Assembly: GCA_963573385.1 (NCBI GenBank)
Contig: CAUYLG010017798.1
Location: forward strand, 22,464 to 86,463
Origin: Cacajao melanocephalus
Taxonomy: Eukaryota; Chordata; Mammalia; Primates; Pitheciidae
Direction: 5' to 3'
Length of the DNA stretch: 64,000 nt
A program made the position numbers and the translations under genes. The number at the start of each line of letters is the position of its first letter. Positions within the stretch are counted from its first letter, which is position 1. Shown here in pieces: positions 51,853 through 63,810 of the stretch. The notes under the pieces are model-generated. The model was not told where the DNA came from, made no database searches, and saw nothing but the letters and a program-made list of their open reading frames with translations.

Positions 51853-52348
51853 TGGTCCAACAGTCTTTGAATGTGTATATGCATATGCTCCTGCCTTGTT
51901 CTCATCTGGTTTTGATATCAAGGTTACACTCAAATCATGCTCTCATTTGTGTTTGTTTATAATGCAAAATTTTAACTTCACTTTTAGTTTCCTTTTCAAT
52001 CTACAAGTTATTCAGGATTAATTTTCCAAGTGATTATATATTTTTTGTTTTAAATTTGCATTATTATCAAATAACATATCCTTTATTACATCCATTTTTG
52101 AAACAATTTACATTTAGTTAGTGTTCTAATGCAGTCTCTTTTCCTTAGTGAGATTTTTCCATATGCACTGATATGAAAAACTACTGTACATTCTCTATTC
52201 ATCAATATGAAGTTTCTTTGTATGTTTATTATAGTTTGATACTCATACTATTTAAATCACTATATCAATTTTATTATTTATCAATTTTTTAAAGAATTGT
52301 TAACATTTTCTAAAATATTATACTTGTGTCCAATTCTTTTTGTGTTTC
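51853..52348 (-). mobile_element. L1M LINE block, segment 3, minus orientation
   Basis: ttctcatctggttttgatat then caaggttacactcaaatcat is reversed L1M ORF2 ('tctgtctggttttggtatcaaggtt'). It continues to the insertion point of the younger L1. Confidence 0.65.
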
Positions 52349-52471
52349 TTTTTTTTCTCCCCAATGGGCTATTTTCTTTAATACAGAAAGGTTTCTCACA
52401 AATTGTTGAAAAGATCGACAAGCCAACAGAAACGTTTACACAAGATATAAACAGCTCAGAAGAGAAACAAA
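52349..52471 (-). other. Candidate L1 3' transduced segment
   Basis: On the minus strand the L1 at 52472 ends in a short A-run, continues for about 95 nt of non-L1 sequence, and then shows ATTAAA (minus-strand 52382-52377) about 20 nt before a second A-run (52356-52349). That order (L1, poly(A), unique DNA, poly(A) signal, poly(A)) is what a 3' transduction leaves. The plus-strand frame across it and the L1 is a shadow. The alternative is that it belongs to the L1M host. Confidence 0.4.
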
Positions 52472-55273
52472 TTTTTTTTAAATTGTACTTTAAGCTCTGG
52501 GGTACATGTGCACATCCTGCAGGATTGTTGCATAGGTACACACATGCCATGGTGGTTTGTTGTCTCCAACCCACCATCACCTACGTCAGGCATTTCTTGT
52601 GGTGTTATCCCTCCCCAACCTCCCCTCACCTTGTTGTCCCTCCCCTCCTCTGCCCCCTACCCCCCACCTACACCAGTGTGATGTTCCCTTCCCTGTGCCC
52701 ATGTGTTCTCATTGTTCATCACCTGCCTATAAGTGAAAACATGTGGTGATTGATTTTCTGTTCTTGTGTCAGTTTGCTGAGAATGATAGTTTCCAGATTT
52801 ATCCATGTCTCTACAAAGGACTTGAACTCATCCTTTTTTATGGCCGCATAGTGCATAGTATTCCTTGGTGTTTATGTGCCACATTTTCTTTGTCCAGTCT
52901 ATTATTGATGGGCATTTGGGTTGGTTCCAAGTGTTTGCTATTGTAAACAGTGCTGCAGGGAACATATGTGTGCATGTGTCTTTGTAATAGAATGATTTAT
53001 AATCCTTTGGGTATATACCCAGTAATGGGATTGCTGGGTCAAATGGAATTTCTATTTATAGATTCTTGAGGAATCGCCACACTGTCTTCCACAATGGTTG
53101 AAGTAATTCGCACTCCCACCAACAGTGTAAAAGTGTTGCTATTTCTCCACATCCTCCCTAGCATCTGTTGTCTCCAGATATTTTAATGATCGCCATTCTA
53201 ACTGGCATGAGATGGTATCTCAATGTGGTTTTGATTTGCATTTCTCTAATGACTAGTGATGATGAGCATTTTTTTATATGTTTGCTGGCCTCATAAATGT
53301 CTTCTTTTGAAAAGTGTCTGTTCATATCCTTCACCTACTTTTGAATGGGTTTGTTTGTTTTTCTCTTGTAAATCTGTTTTAGTTCTTTGTAGATTCTGGA
53401 TATTAGCCCTTTGTCAGATGGGTAGCTTGCAAAAATTTTTTCCCATTATTTTGGTTACCAGTTCACTCTAGTGATTGTTTCTTTTGCAGTGCAGAAAATC
53501 TTGAGTTTAATTAGGTCCCATTTGTCTATTTTGGCTTTTGTTGCCATTGCTTTTGGTGTTTTAATCCTGAAGTCTTTGCCTATGCCTATGTCCTGAATGG
53601 TATTGCCTATGTTTTATTTTAGAGTTTTTATGGTGTTAGGTCTTATGTTTAAATGATTGATCCATCTGGAGTTAATTTTAGTGTAAGGTGTAAGGAAGGG
53701 GTCCAGTTTCAGCTTTCTGTTCATAGCTAGCCAGTTTCCCCAACACCATTTATTAACAGGGAATCCTTCCCCCATTGCTTGTTATTGTCAGGCCTGTCAA
53801 AGATCAGATGGTTGTAGATGTGTGGTGTTACTTCAGAGGTCTGTGTTCTGTTTCATTGGTCTATATATCTGTTTTGGTACCAGTACCATGCTGTTTTGAT
53901 TACTGTAGCCTTATAGTATAGTTTGAAGTCAGGTAGAGTGATACCATTAGCTTTGTTCTTTTTGCTTATGATTGTCTTGGCTATGTGGGCTCTTTTTGGG
54001 TCCATACAAAGCTTAAGGTGGTTTTTTCCAGTTCTGTGAAGAAAGTCAGTGGTAGCTTGATGAGGATAGTTTTGAGTCTATAAATTACAATGGGCAGTAT
54101 GGCCATTTTCACAATATTGATTCCACCTAACCATGAGCATGGGATGTTTTTCCATCTGTTTGTGTCCTCTCTTATTTCCCTGAGCAGTAGTTTGTGATTC
54201 TCCTTGAAGAGGTCCTTCACATCCTTTGTTAGTTGTATTCCTAGGTATTTTATATTCTTTATAGCTATTGTGAATGTGAGTTCATTCATGATTTGGTTCT
54301 CTGTTAGTCTGTTATTGGTGTACAGGAATGCTTGTGATTTCTGCACATTGAGTTTGCATCCTGAGACTTTGCTGAAGTTGCTTATCAGCTTATGGAGATT
54401 TTGGGCTGAGATGATTGGGTTTTCTAAATATACAATAATGTCATCTGCAAATATAGATAATTTGACTTCCTCTTTTCCTAATTGAATACCCATTATTTCT
54501 TTTTCTTGCCTGATTGCTCTGGCTAGAACTTCCAATACTATATTCAATAGGAATGGTGAGAGAGGCCATCCTTGTCTAATGCCAGTTTTCAGAGGGAATG
54601 CTTCCAGTTTTTGCCCATTCAGTATGATATTGGCTGTGAGTTTGTCATAAATAACTTTTATTATTTTGAGATACATTTCATTGATACCTAGTTTATTGAG
54701 AGTTTTTAGCATAAAGGGCTGTTGAATTTTGTCGAGGCCTTCTCTGCCTCTATTGAGATGATCATGTGATTTTTGTCTTTGGTTCTATTTATGTGATGGA
54801 TTACATTTATAGATTTGCATATGTTGAACCAGCCTTGCATCCCTGGGATGAAGCCTAACTTGATCATGATGGATAAGCTTTTTGATGTGTTGTTGCATTT
54901 GGTTTGCCAGTATTTTATTGAAGACTTTTGCATCCTTACTCATCATGGATATTGGCCTGAAATTTTCTTTTTTAGTTGTGTCTCTGCCAAGTTTTGGTAT
55001 CAGGATGATGTTGGTCTTATAAAATGAGTTAGAGAGGATTCCCTCTTTTTGTATTGTTTGGAATAGTTTCAGAAGGAATGGTACCAGCTCCTCTTTGTAC
55101 ATCTGGTAGAATTCAGCTGTGAACCCATCTGGACCTGGACTTTTTCTTTTTGGTTGATAGGGTATTAATTGCTACCTCAACTTCAGACCTTGTTATTGGT
55201 ATATTCAGGGATTCATCTTCTTCCTGGTTTAGTCTTGGGAGGGTGTAATTATCCAGGATTTTATCCATTTCTT
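52472..55273 (-). mobile_element. Primate L1 LINE, 2.8 kb, 5'-truncated, minus orientation
   Basis: Reversed 3' UTR (attgtactttaagctctggg, ggtacatgtgcacatcctgc, a C-rich polypyrimidine stretch near 52600-52670) then about 2.2 kb of reversed ORF2. The minus-strand frame 53981-54712 (243 codons) is the middle of the reverse transcriptase, with the catalytic FADD box preserved in [12 protein letters not shown]. Frames 54706-54933 and 54785-55102 are the upstream part in other registers. The element is therefore frameshifted, 5'-truncated near 55273 and unable to move itself. Confidence 0.95.
53981..54712 (-). pseudogene. L1 ORF2 reverse transcriptase remnant
   Basis: A 243-codon open frame on the minus strand containing RT landmarks in order: the [20 protein letters not shown] segment, the FADD catalytic box, then [15 protein letters not shown] and the [18 protein letters not shown] segment. 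It is only part of ORF2 (about 1,275 residues in full), with no endonuclease domain and no C-terminal part in frame. The track opens within the frame, not at a native start. Confidence 0.92.
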
Positions 55274-55700
55274 ATATTTTTGGCTTACATATTTAATAGC
55301 TCTGCATTTAAATGTATACAGCCATATCCTTTTTTTTGACATAAAATCTACCTGCTAAAATATGCATTATCTCTGTCTTATTTCATACTTTCATCCTGAA
55401 AAGATGCACTATAGTAACTTATAGAAATGTACTTTTTTCTCTACTAATATTGCCACACTTTCCTTTATTGTGTTAATTTTTCCCAAGTATACTTTTTGCC
55501 AACTTATTTATAGGCAGCCTTCTGGGTTCTGGTTTTCTTTCCCTTGGGTGGGTCTCTTGTAAACAGCAAGTGGGTGGATTTTGTTGTGGTTTGTTTGCTT
55601 GTTTCACTATATTGTTGTTTCCATGTGTAATTTCCATGTATAATTTGATATAACACATAACACATATCTCAAGTTTTGGATTAGGAAACACTATCAAATT
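55274..55700 (-). mobile_element. L1M LINE block, segment 4, minus orientation
   Basis: Reversed L1M ORF2 text such as gctctgcatttaaatgtata and ggtgggtctcttgtaaacag. It continues the old element to the far side of the younger L1. Confidence 0.65.
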
Positions 55701-56460
55701 GGTAATTGAGGTGTTTTTGAAAATATGCAACAGGTAATTATTATATTTATGTCAGAGTATTTGAAGATTTTTTAACTCTATCAACATATATAAGCTCCAT
55801 CATTGTTAAGATAAGTTGATGCTTCAGACTAGAGCATCATCCCTCACATGTTACTAACCTTTAGTGGACACTTTCAGGTATGTATTTTTGTAATATCCTT
55901 ATTCTTCAGTATATACTTTTAGGATATCAGTAGCAGCATAAAGAAGCTCAAATGTAACTGTTTGCTTTGCTTAATATCATTAAATGATCCCAGGTGATAT
56001 TTATGTGAATGTGAGAAATTTCTAATCAAACATGAACAAAGAATCAGAATCCTTGGGACAAGTGATCCTAGTAAATCATTTTACACAGACAGTCTAATGG
56101 AAAAGGCAAGAGAAAATTCCCTTTAAATAATATCCTAATTTCTTCAAGTTTTAACATATGTTTTCTTAATTATTTATCAGAAAAAAGGTTATTTTTCTTT
56201 TTCCTAAAAATCTTAGCCCAGAACTAGAGCACATATATCCATGGTAATCCATTTTCATTGGAATCCATTTCATTTCTCTTTCTTACAATTAGTTTGTACT
56301 TACATTGACCCTTCCTTCTTTTCCATTTTCCATTGCAATTCTCTCCCACTTTGTACCTTTGCTAGAAATCTAAGTCATAGTATTTTTTAGCTTTCCATGT
56401 GGTATGTCATGAATAAGTCCTAAAGGTTCTAGTTCAATGGCTAGTGAAATGTTTCCATAT
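55701..56460. other. Stretch with nothing recognised
   Basis: AT-rich; no gene, no clear repeat. Confidence 0.4.
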
Positions 56461-56464
56461 AGAA

Positions 56465-56690
56465 AACTGGATAAAATCTTGCATGTTCTTACTTATATGT
56501 AGGAGCTATAAAAAGTGGATCTCGTGAAGATAGAGAGTATATTGGCAGTTACAAGAGGCTGGGAAAAGGAAGAAGAGTGGATGAACGGGGGGGAGTATAT
56601 ATGCATTTATTACTAATGAACAGTACACTTAAAAATAATAAAGATGGTAAATTATATATTTTTTCTCAATAATAAAAAAAAAATATCTGC
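56465..56690 (+). mobile_element. Old L1 3' UTR fragment, plus orientation
   Basis: tcttgcatgttcttacttat, atgtaggagctataaaaagt, ggatctcgtgaagatagaga and agttacaagaggctgggaaa is the standard 3' UTR of L1MA/L1MB-type elements, ending in an A-rich run at 56676-56689. Confidence 0.8.
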
Positions 56691-57052
56691 TTCTGCAGAA
56701 GGAAAAGGAATAAAGAGCCTCCAATCAACTTATTAGACACCACTTCTTTCCTTTAGATGGTATACATCTGAAATTAGAAGGGTTTTTGACTCTTGGCCTG
56801 GCCGAGGGGTGCCACAACCATGGAGTGAACATGGAAGAGTACTGAACCAGTCCACTGTGGTTCAGAGAGGCATGTCTGTATTTTACACTATGTGTGTCGC
56901 GTAGTCAGAGCTACTAACAGGTAAAACTACGGAAGAGTCCATGTTTGTCTTAGCATCATTTTGCTATCTTCCCCCGAGTCCCTCACCTCTGCTCCTTCCC
57001 TTTGTCCATGTCAACAAAGGGACCCCAACTGTGGACATTCATTTAGGATAGC

Positions 57053-57431
57053 TGATATGGTTTTGCTCTGTGTCCCCCCCTCCCCCAATCTCATCTTGAA
57101 TTGTACTCCCATAATTCCCACATGTTGTGGGAGGGACCTGATGGGAGATAATTGAATCATGGAAGCAGTTTCCCCCATATTGTTCTCATGGTAGTGAATA
57201 AGTTTCACAAGATCTGATGGTTTTATAGAGGTTTCCGCTTTTGCAACTTCCTCATTTTCTCTTTGCCTGCTACCATCCATGTAAGATGGGACTTGCTCCT
57301 CCTTGCCTTCCACCATGATTGTGAGGCTTCCCCAGCCACGTGGAATGGTAAGTCCAATTAAACCTCTTTCTTTTGTAAATTGCACAGTCCTGGGTATGTC
57401 TTTATCAGCAGTATGAAAACAAACTAATGCA
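57053..57431 (+). mobile_element. Solo THE1-type LTR (ERVL-MaLR)
   Basis: Starts TGATATGGTTTTGCTCTGTG and ends actaatgca, with aattgtactcccataattcc, tcatggtagtgaataagttt, catgattgtgaggcttcccc and tgggtatgtctttatcagca between. This is a full-length THE1 LTR of 379 bp. Flanking atagc (57048-57052) and acagc (57432-57436) look like an eroded 5-bp duplication. No internal region is attached, so it is a solo LTR. Confidence 0.93.
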
Positions 57432-57834
57432 ACAGCTCTCTAGTTGCACCCTTGTTCCTCCCTCCGACTAAATAAAAAAATACTTGTTTCAATTGGACTG
57501 TAAGCTCCATAAAGACAGGGATTGGCTCTGTCATTGAATACTCAGTGTTTACTGCATATCAGGGGCTCCACAAATATTGTAAAATTATTCCAGATTTCAG
57601 AGCTTTTTAAATGAATGAGGCTTTACTCCTTGCACTACAAAGTCTATTTTTGGAATGATTTATTTCACAAAAGTGCTTTAGAATTCAACAACAGCTTAGT
57701 ACAAAAAAGAACAACTTTATTATAGATGTTTCAAACATGAAGGCAATTAGAGGGCTCTCCAATATCCTACACCATAATATAGGCAATTATCTACTTTTCC
57801 TTCTCAGCCAAGCTCTGAACTCAACCATCTTTCT

Positions 57835-58132
57835 TTTATTTATTTATTTATTTATTTGAGAGCATTTCACTCTGTTGCCCAGGCTGGAGTACAGTGGTAC
57901 AATCAAGGTTCACTGTAGCCTTGAACTGCCAGGCTCAAGCAATCCTCCCACCTCAGTCTCCTGAGTAGCTGAGACTACAGCCAGGTACCACAATGCCCAG
58001 CTTTTTTTTTTTTTTCAGAGACAGAGTCTCACTATTTTGCCCAGGCTGGTCTCATCTCCTTGGCTCAAGCAGTCCCCCTGCCCTGGCCTACCAAAATGTT
58101 GGAATTACAGGCATGAACCACTGCACCCAGCC
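57835..58132 (-). mobile_element. Alu SINE (AluJ-like), minus orientation
   Basis: A tttatttatttatttattta head, then both arms reversed with a T-rich linker (58002-58015), ending tgaaccactgcacccagcc. Wording such as ttgaactgccaggctcaagc marks an old copy. The 96- and 88-codon frames over it are Alu sequence. Confidence 0.92.
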
Positions 58133-58304
58133 AACCATATATCATTTACTCATGTTCTACAAACCTGCATTTTTTGGAAAGTGTCTTTCCATGGCACAGT
58201 ACTCTTTAACACTTGTAAGCATGCACAGCTGGAGTGCTTTGCTACATTTCTATGCATACATGTTTGTATATATAGACATATAACATTTAATGGATTGGAA
58301 TGAC

Positions 58305-58384
58305 CAAAAGAAGGAGAGAAGAAAGGAGGAAGAGAGAGGAAAGAAAAGGAAGGAGGAAAAGAGAGGAAAGGGAAGGAAGAGGAA
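58305..58384 (+). repeat. Short homopurine tract (about 80 nt)
   Basis: An unbroken A/G run with gaaggagagaagaaaggagg-type units. Much shorter and less regular than the tract at 39719 and not attached to an Alu tail. Confidence 0.9.
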
Positions 58385-58689
58385 TATAATTTAGAAACAT
58401 GAGGTTGGGCTTCTTAGACATAAAGTTGCAATCAAATTTTCTAATTATTTACTTAATTTGTAAACCATTGTATTGACATGTGATTGACATATACAGCTGT
58501 AGATATTTAATGCATACTTTTAAAGCCACACAAGACAATATGCAGGTGTTACACAAAAATGAACATAGGACAAAGCAAAGGAAACAAAATCTGTGGAATT
58601 ATAATACTGACTAGGAATTGCTAAACAATGCTGTAGCCTTGAACATTCATAAATGTGAAAAAGGAATGATTTGAGGAAGCAAAGTGATG

Positions 58690-58895
58690 AAGTAAAAGGT
58701 GCCTGGTTTTCAAATCAAACAGGCTGGATATAAGCCCTGACTCTGGCACTAATTTTAAAGTCCGACTCTTCATCTCAGGGCTTCCATCTATAAGTTAGGG
58801 GTGATAAAAATACTAAGTCTGGTTGTGTTGAGTTTTAAACGAAATAGTGTGTATAAAGAGTGCCTGGATCGTGGAAGTGTCAATAAATAAACAGG
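58690..58895 (+). mobile_element. MIR SINE, plus orientation
   Basis: aggtgcctggttttcaaatc, ataagccctgactctggcac, ctcttcatctcagggcttcc and agagtgcctggatcgtggaa then gtgtcaataaat follow MIR order. Confidence 0.78.
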
Positions 58896-59189
58896 CTTAA
58901 TTATTTTTAAATATTTGGTCATTTACAGACAAACCAAATGTCAAATGAAAGGTTAATAAACTTTTTTTCCCTAACCTGATCATTCAAGTACACTAGATCT
59001 CTTCTGAAATACCATTCATCAGAAAAAAGAATTTGACACTAGGCACCCACGTGGACCACTGCAAGATGTATTTCTACCCATAACACTTTCTGTCTCTGTC
59101 CTGACTTGCGGGCATTTGTCAGGAGAGTTCATTAGAGTTGGCTGGAGTTTTGTGAAGATAAAAGGGAAAACATTTAGAACTTCTTTGTA

Positions 59190-59395
59190 ATTGAGCACAT
59201 CAAATGCTCATTTATTCTGTACAACAATTCTAAGAAGTAGATATTAGTCCCTGTGTATGTATGAGGCAACTCCATTCTATTGAATGGAAGTAACTAAATT
59301 ACCTAAATTCTCTCAGCTTGTCAGTGGTAGAAACAGGATTCAAATTAGGCTGACTGCAAGCCTACTCCTTTCTATCACATAATAATACCAATGAG
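59190..59395 (-). mobile_element. MIR SINE, minus orientation
   Basis: tgctcatttattctgtacaa, caattctaagaagtagatat, ctctcagcttgtcagtggta and gaaacaggattcaaattagg are reversed MIR landmarks. Confidence 0.75.
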
Positions 59396-59399
59396 AGTC

Positions 59400-60525
59400 A
59401 ATCTCAAGCAGTTGGTCTTCTAGTTTTCAATGCAACAACAGTTCAGAAAAAGAAATATATGTGCATGCCAAGTTTAAAGAACAGACTTTTAGGCACCATG
59501 AAATCAAATAAGATAACATTAAAAGTTTATTTCTGATTGATTATTTCAGGGGAATTTTAAAGATCAGAACTCATAATAGAACAAAAACAATAACATTGGC
59601 GTGATGCCATAGAACGTTGGTTTAGTAGCCATAAGTGCTGAATCTAATTCTCTTTTTTATTGTAGTCTTGGAAACTGTTTGTAAAACTCTCTGTGACATA
59701 GGTTCAAATTCTCTGTTTTTCAGAGAATGTTTTTCTCCCAGTAGTTCATTTCAAGATGCAACAGATGTTCCTTCTAAATGATTAATTACTCAGAACTTAA
59801 AGAATGCCTTTTGGGAAGTCAGTTTCTTTATACTCTCTTGCTGATCAGAAAATCCAAAATACTTTTTTAAAATTTAATTTGGTGGAAATTCATTTTTAGT
59901 AGCCATCATATTAATGTATAATTGATATATAAAAATTGCACATATTTCATGTATACTGTTTCATTAGTGTGAATGTATGCATATATCAAATACATTTTAT
60001 CTGGAGACTTTTGGCTTTTTTCACGCTTTTCTCAATAGAATGAAAAGTCAGAATGTTGTGTTGCTTTTTGTCATCATTCATGCACAATACATCCACTGCT
60101 CATTCCTTAGCATTCATCTTCTGAGGTAGTGTTCATAAAATAGCTACATGATTACCCCATCTCAAACAAGCCTTAGTCTATGGTTTATGTTAAAACAGCT
60201 ACACCACAAAGTTTCCAATATTGATAACTTTAAAGTTTCCATTACAGATATATCCACAGGGTTTCCTTAGTTGTTTCCAGAATGCATAATCTTTGTGTTT
60301 TTGCATCAGAAGTTCTGTTAACTAGAAATATTGTAGGCCACTTCTTCACATTTTCTTCCTTAAAATCTTAGGCATGTTGCAAGTTGATATTAAGGCACTT
60401 CAAAGTGAATGAATGGATGCCTAGATGGCTTCAGGGAGGTATTAAAACAAAGGATGAGCTTTGCTTAACAGGAATTCAATTACATGAAGGGTAACTGTAC
60501 TATCTTTAAATAATAATGAAAATAA
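59400..60525. other. Stretch with nothing firm
   Basis: AT-rich. Around 59900-59998 there is a weak likeness to an old L1 3' UTR. No gene is seen. Confidence 0.4.
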
Positions 60526-60539
60526 TAATAGGAGGCGCA

Positions 60540-60775
60540 ATTTCTGAAATACTGTGTGTTTAACATACCAAGAGCTATGTATAGCATTTATCTCACTTTG
60601 ATCCTTTTAAAATTTTGGTATTATTGTTATTGCCATCTTACAATTTAATAAAATGAGACTTGGGAAATTCAATAATTTAACTAAGTTTCCACATCTAATA
60701 AGTGATAAAAGCAACATGTAATTCTAAGTCTGTCTGACCCTTAGGCTCAGGCTCTTAACTACCATACCATACTAC
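60540..60775 (-). mobile_element. MIR SINE, minus orientation
   Basis: atagcatttatctcactttg, attgttattgccatcttaca, atttaataaaatgagacttg and gctcttaactaccataccat at the reversed head. Nearly full length. Confidence 0.8.
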
Positions 60776-60795
60776 CTTTCTAAAACTTTAGAATT

Positions 60796-60797
60796 GT

Positions 60798-60831
<34 letters not shown>

Positions 60832-60832
60832 T
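60796..60832 (+). repeat. (TG)n microsatellite
   Basis: tgtgtgtttgtgtgtgtgtg and onward, about 17 TG units with one early interruption. Confidence 0.95.
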
Positions 60833-61069
60833 ACCCTGTGAATACCACATTTACATTGTGTGTCCCCTAAAAAACAGGATATCTTGAAAAGAAACATTTG
60901 GTAAAATGAGATTATTTGGTAAATGAGGTACTAAAACCATTTCTACTATAATCAGGAGCTGTCCACATTAAAGAAAGCAAAATAATTTGAATTTTTCCTT
61001 TATATAAGCTGTCATTCTTGCCACTATTTTCTCTGTCAGAACTGAGCTAGAATGTGTTTAAAAATAGTG

Positions 61070-61205
61070 CTGCCATAATATATACAACATTCGTGTCACA
61101 AACATTTTATAAGCATTTACAATGTGCTCAGTCCAGTATTAGGCCCTGGGGATACATGCATGCAGCCTACACAGTCCACATAAGGAAACAAACAGTTATG
61201 TATAT
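61070..61205 (+). repeat. Ancient interspersed repeat, family not assigned
   Basis: aagcatttacaatgtgctca then gtccagtattaggccctggg and gatacatgcatgcagcctac, with ggaaacaaacagtt at the end. Same opening section as the copies at 15738 and 61685. Confidence 0.45.
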
Positions 61206-61234
61206 TTAGGGCTTGTTCTTAAGTACTAGGTTTT

Positions 61235-61594
61235 TGTATTAGTCCATCCTCACACTGCTATCAAGAAAGGCCTAAGACTGGGTAATTTATAAAGAAACGA
61301 GGTTTAATTGACTCACAGTTCCGCATGGCTGGGGAGGCATCAGGAAACTTACAGTCAGGGCAGAAGGAAAAGGGGAGCAAGGCACCTTCTTTACAAGACA
61401 GCCGGAGAGAAGTGAGAATAAGCATAGGAAAAACTGCCACTTTAAAAACCATCAGATCTCGTGAGACTCATTCACTATCATGAGAACAGCACAGGGGAAA
61501 CCACTTCCATAATCCAATCACCTTTCTCCCTCTACAGGTGGGGATGACAATTCTAGATGAGATTTGGGCTAGGGCCTAGAGCCAAACTACATCA
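61235..61594 (-). mobile_element. Solo MST-type LTR (ERVL-MaLR), minus orientation
   Basis: Begins TGTATTAGTCCATCCTCACA and ends gccaaactacatca, with taaagaaacgaggtttaatt, gactcacagttccgcatggc, ccatcagatctcgtgagact and cactatcatgagaacagcac. It is a reversed MST/THE1-group LTR. gtttt (61230-61234) and gtatt (61595-61599) look like an eroded 5-bp duplication. No internal sequence. Confidence 0.9.
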
Positions 61595-61684
61595 GTATTT
61601 AAACTTAAACAACACAGCATGCCCTCCTAGGCATCATATACCCTAATAATTACACGTGAACAACAGTCGGTTGATCAGTAAACA

Positions 61685-61830
61685 TTTGCTAAATCCCTGC
61701 TGTGTACCAGGGACTGTATTCAGTGCTAGTGATACAATGGAGAACAAGCTAGGCACTACCGTTACCTTCACGGGGTTACAAAGTAATGTGTGTGTTTGGG
61801 GGAGGTGCTTCAACAAGGCATATAGCCCAG
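61685..61830 (+). repeat. Ancient interspersed repeat, family not assigned (start)
   Basis: aaatccctgctgtgtaccag, ggactgtattcagtgctagt and gatacaatggagaacaagct is the opening section of the unassigned family. It may continue in the segment at 62040 after a gap. Confidence 0.5.
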
Positions 61831-62039
61831 TCTTGAAGAGGGGATGAGAGCAAGAAGTAGTAGTTAGCCACATGAATGTAGAGAAGGGAATAAACCTTTT
61901 CATGAAGGAGGAAAAACTTCACTCTGCAAAGTTTCTGAGCTAAGACAGAGCTCAGTGCCAGTATGTCTGCAGTACAGAATTTGATGCGAGAAAGGAAAAG
62001 CATTCAATTTATATTATTCCATGCAATCATTCAACTCAC

Positions 62040-62495
<456 letters not shown>

Positions 62496-62559
62496 CTATT
62501 GGAGGCTTTCTATATAGAGAATAACTTCTTACTGTATGCTGTTTCTATAATTGCACAAA

Positions 62560-62715
62560 ATTCCTTTCTTTCACTTAGCATATCATATTGTAGTCTGTTT
62601 GTTCACATGCTTGTTTTAATCATTGAAGTGTAAGTTCCTTGAGGGCAGAAGCTAAATCCTACCCATATTTTTTTTTTATCCCAAGTTCCTACTACAGTAC
62701 CTAGCAGACAAGGAG
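62560..62715 (+). mobile_element. L2 LINE 3' end, left part
   Basis: gaagtgtaagttccttgagg, gcagaagctaaatcctaccc, then ctactacagtacctagcaga follow the L2 3' end. The final 'caataaa' appears only after the hAT element, at 63050, so the hAT inserted into this L2. Confidence 0.8.
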
Positions 62716-63049
62716 CAGTACCCAACCTTTTTGGCACCAGGGAACAGTTTCACAGAAGACAATTTTTCTACAGATGGTGAGGGGATGATTTCAGGAGAAA
62801 CTGTTCCACCTCAGATCATCAAGGCATTAGTTAGATTCTTGTAAGGAGCATGCAAACTAGATCCTTTGCATGTGCAGTTCACAATAGGATTTGCACTCCT
62901 ATGAGGATCTAATGCAGCCGCTGATCTGACAAGAGGCAGAGCTCAGTGGTTATGTTGCTCACCCTCCACTTACTTCCTGCCGTGCAGCCTGAGTCCTAAC
63001 AGGCCATGGACTGATAATTGATCCATGGCTCGGGGGTTGGGGACCCCTG
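62716..63049 (+). mobile_element. Non-autonomous hAT DNA transposon nested in L2
   Basis: Starts cagtacccaacctttttggc and ends gggttggggacccctg, the inverted termini of a hAT element. Internal text includes tttcaggagaaactgttcca, cctcagatcatcaaggcatt and gaggatctaatgcagccgct. The group is clear; the family name (Tip100/Zaphod or Charlie) is uncertain. No transposase frame. Confidence 0.8.
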
Positions 63050-63085
63050 CAATAAAGAATAAACATTGTCTTAGAAATATTTTAA
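63050..63085 (+). mobile_element. L2 LINE 3' end, right part
   Basis: caataaagaataaacattgt is the L2 terminal section, separated from its left part by the hAT element. Confidence 0.6.
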
Positions 63086-63110
63086 GTCTTGTTGCTTGCT
63101 CTCTTTTTTG

Positions 63111-63413
<303 letters not shown>

Positions 63414-63805
63414 GTCTTGTTGCTTTCTTAATGTACATTGGAACAAGATAGATTGCCCTTTCTAATGCTAACTCAGTAAACTTATACTAGGCAGACAGTG
63501 GAAATAGCGTCACTGTGTCTATTGTTCAAAGATCAGGGCAGCTCTTTATGTACTCAATCAACCCTACTCCAGTGCTTAGAATGCCACAGATGGGACCAAA
63601 AACAGTTAACAGAATCAAGAAATTATCTTAGTCCTCTATTTTACACATAACCCCATGCCCACCCCTCCTCCCCACATACATATACACATCACAATATAAC
63701 AACTTTTGATGTTAATTTTCCAAGTGACTGTAGAAAAATCATTCGCTGCTGACATGAAGGCAGCACTCCTTTTCTTTGAAACATAAACTCTTTTCTACAA
63801 AACAG
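63414..63805. other. Stretch with nothing recognised
   Basis: About 390 bp of sequence without gene or clear repeat between the last Alu and the L1 5' end. Confidence 0.45.
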
Positions 63806-63810
63806 TTTAA

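Noticed and set aside
51611..52021. 136-codon open frame
   Set aside because: Mostly Alu sequence running into L1M; no coding likeness beyond the Alu.
52297..52749. 150-codon plus-strand frame that looks partly protein-like near KGFSQIVEKIDKPTETF
   Set aside because: Second half is reversed L1 3' UTR. The protein-like piece is short, opens without a clear exon boundary downstream, and is better explained as part of a possible transduced segment.
57011..57385. 124-codon minus-strand frame
   Set aside because: Lies in the THE1 LTR; LTR antisense frames of this type are common and non-coding.
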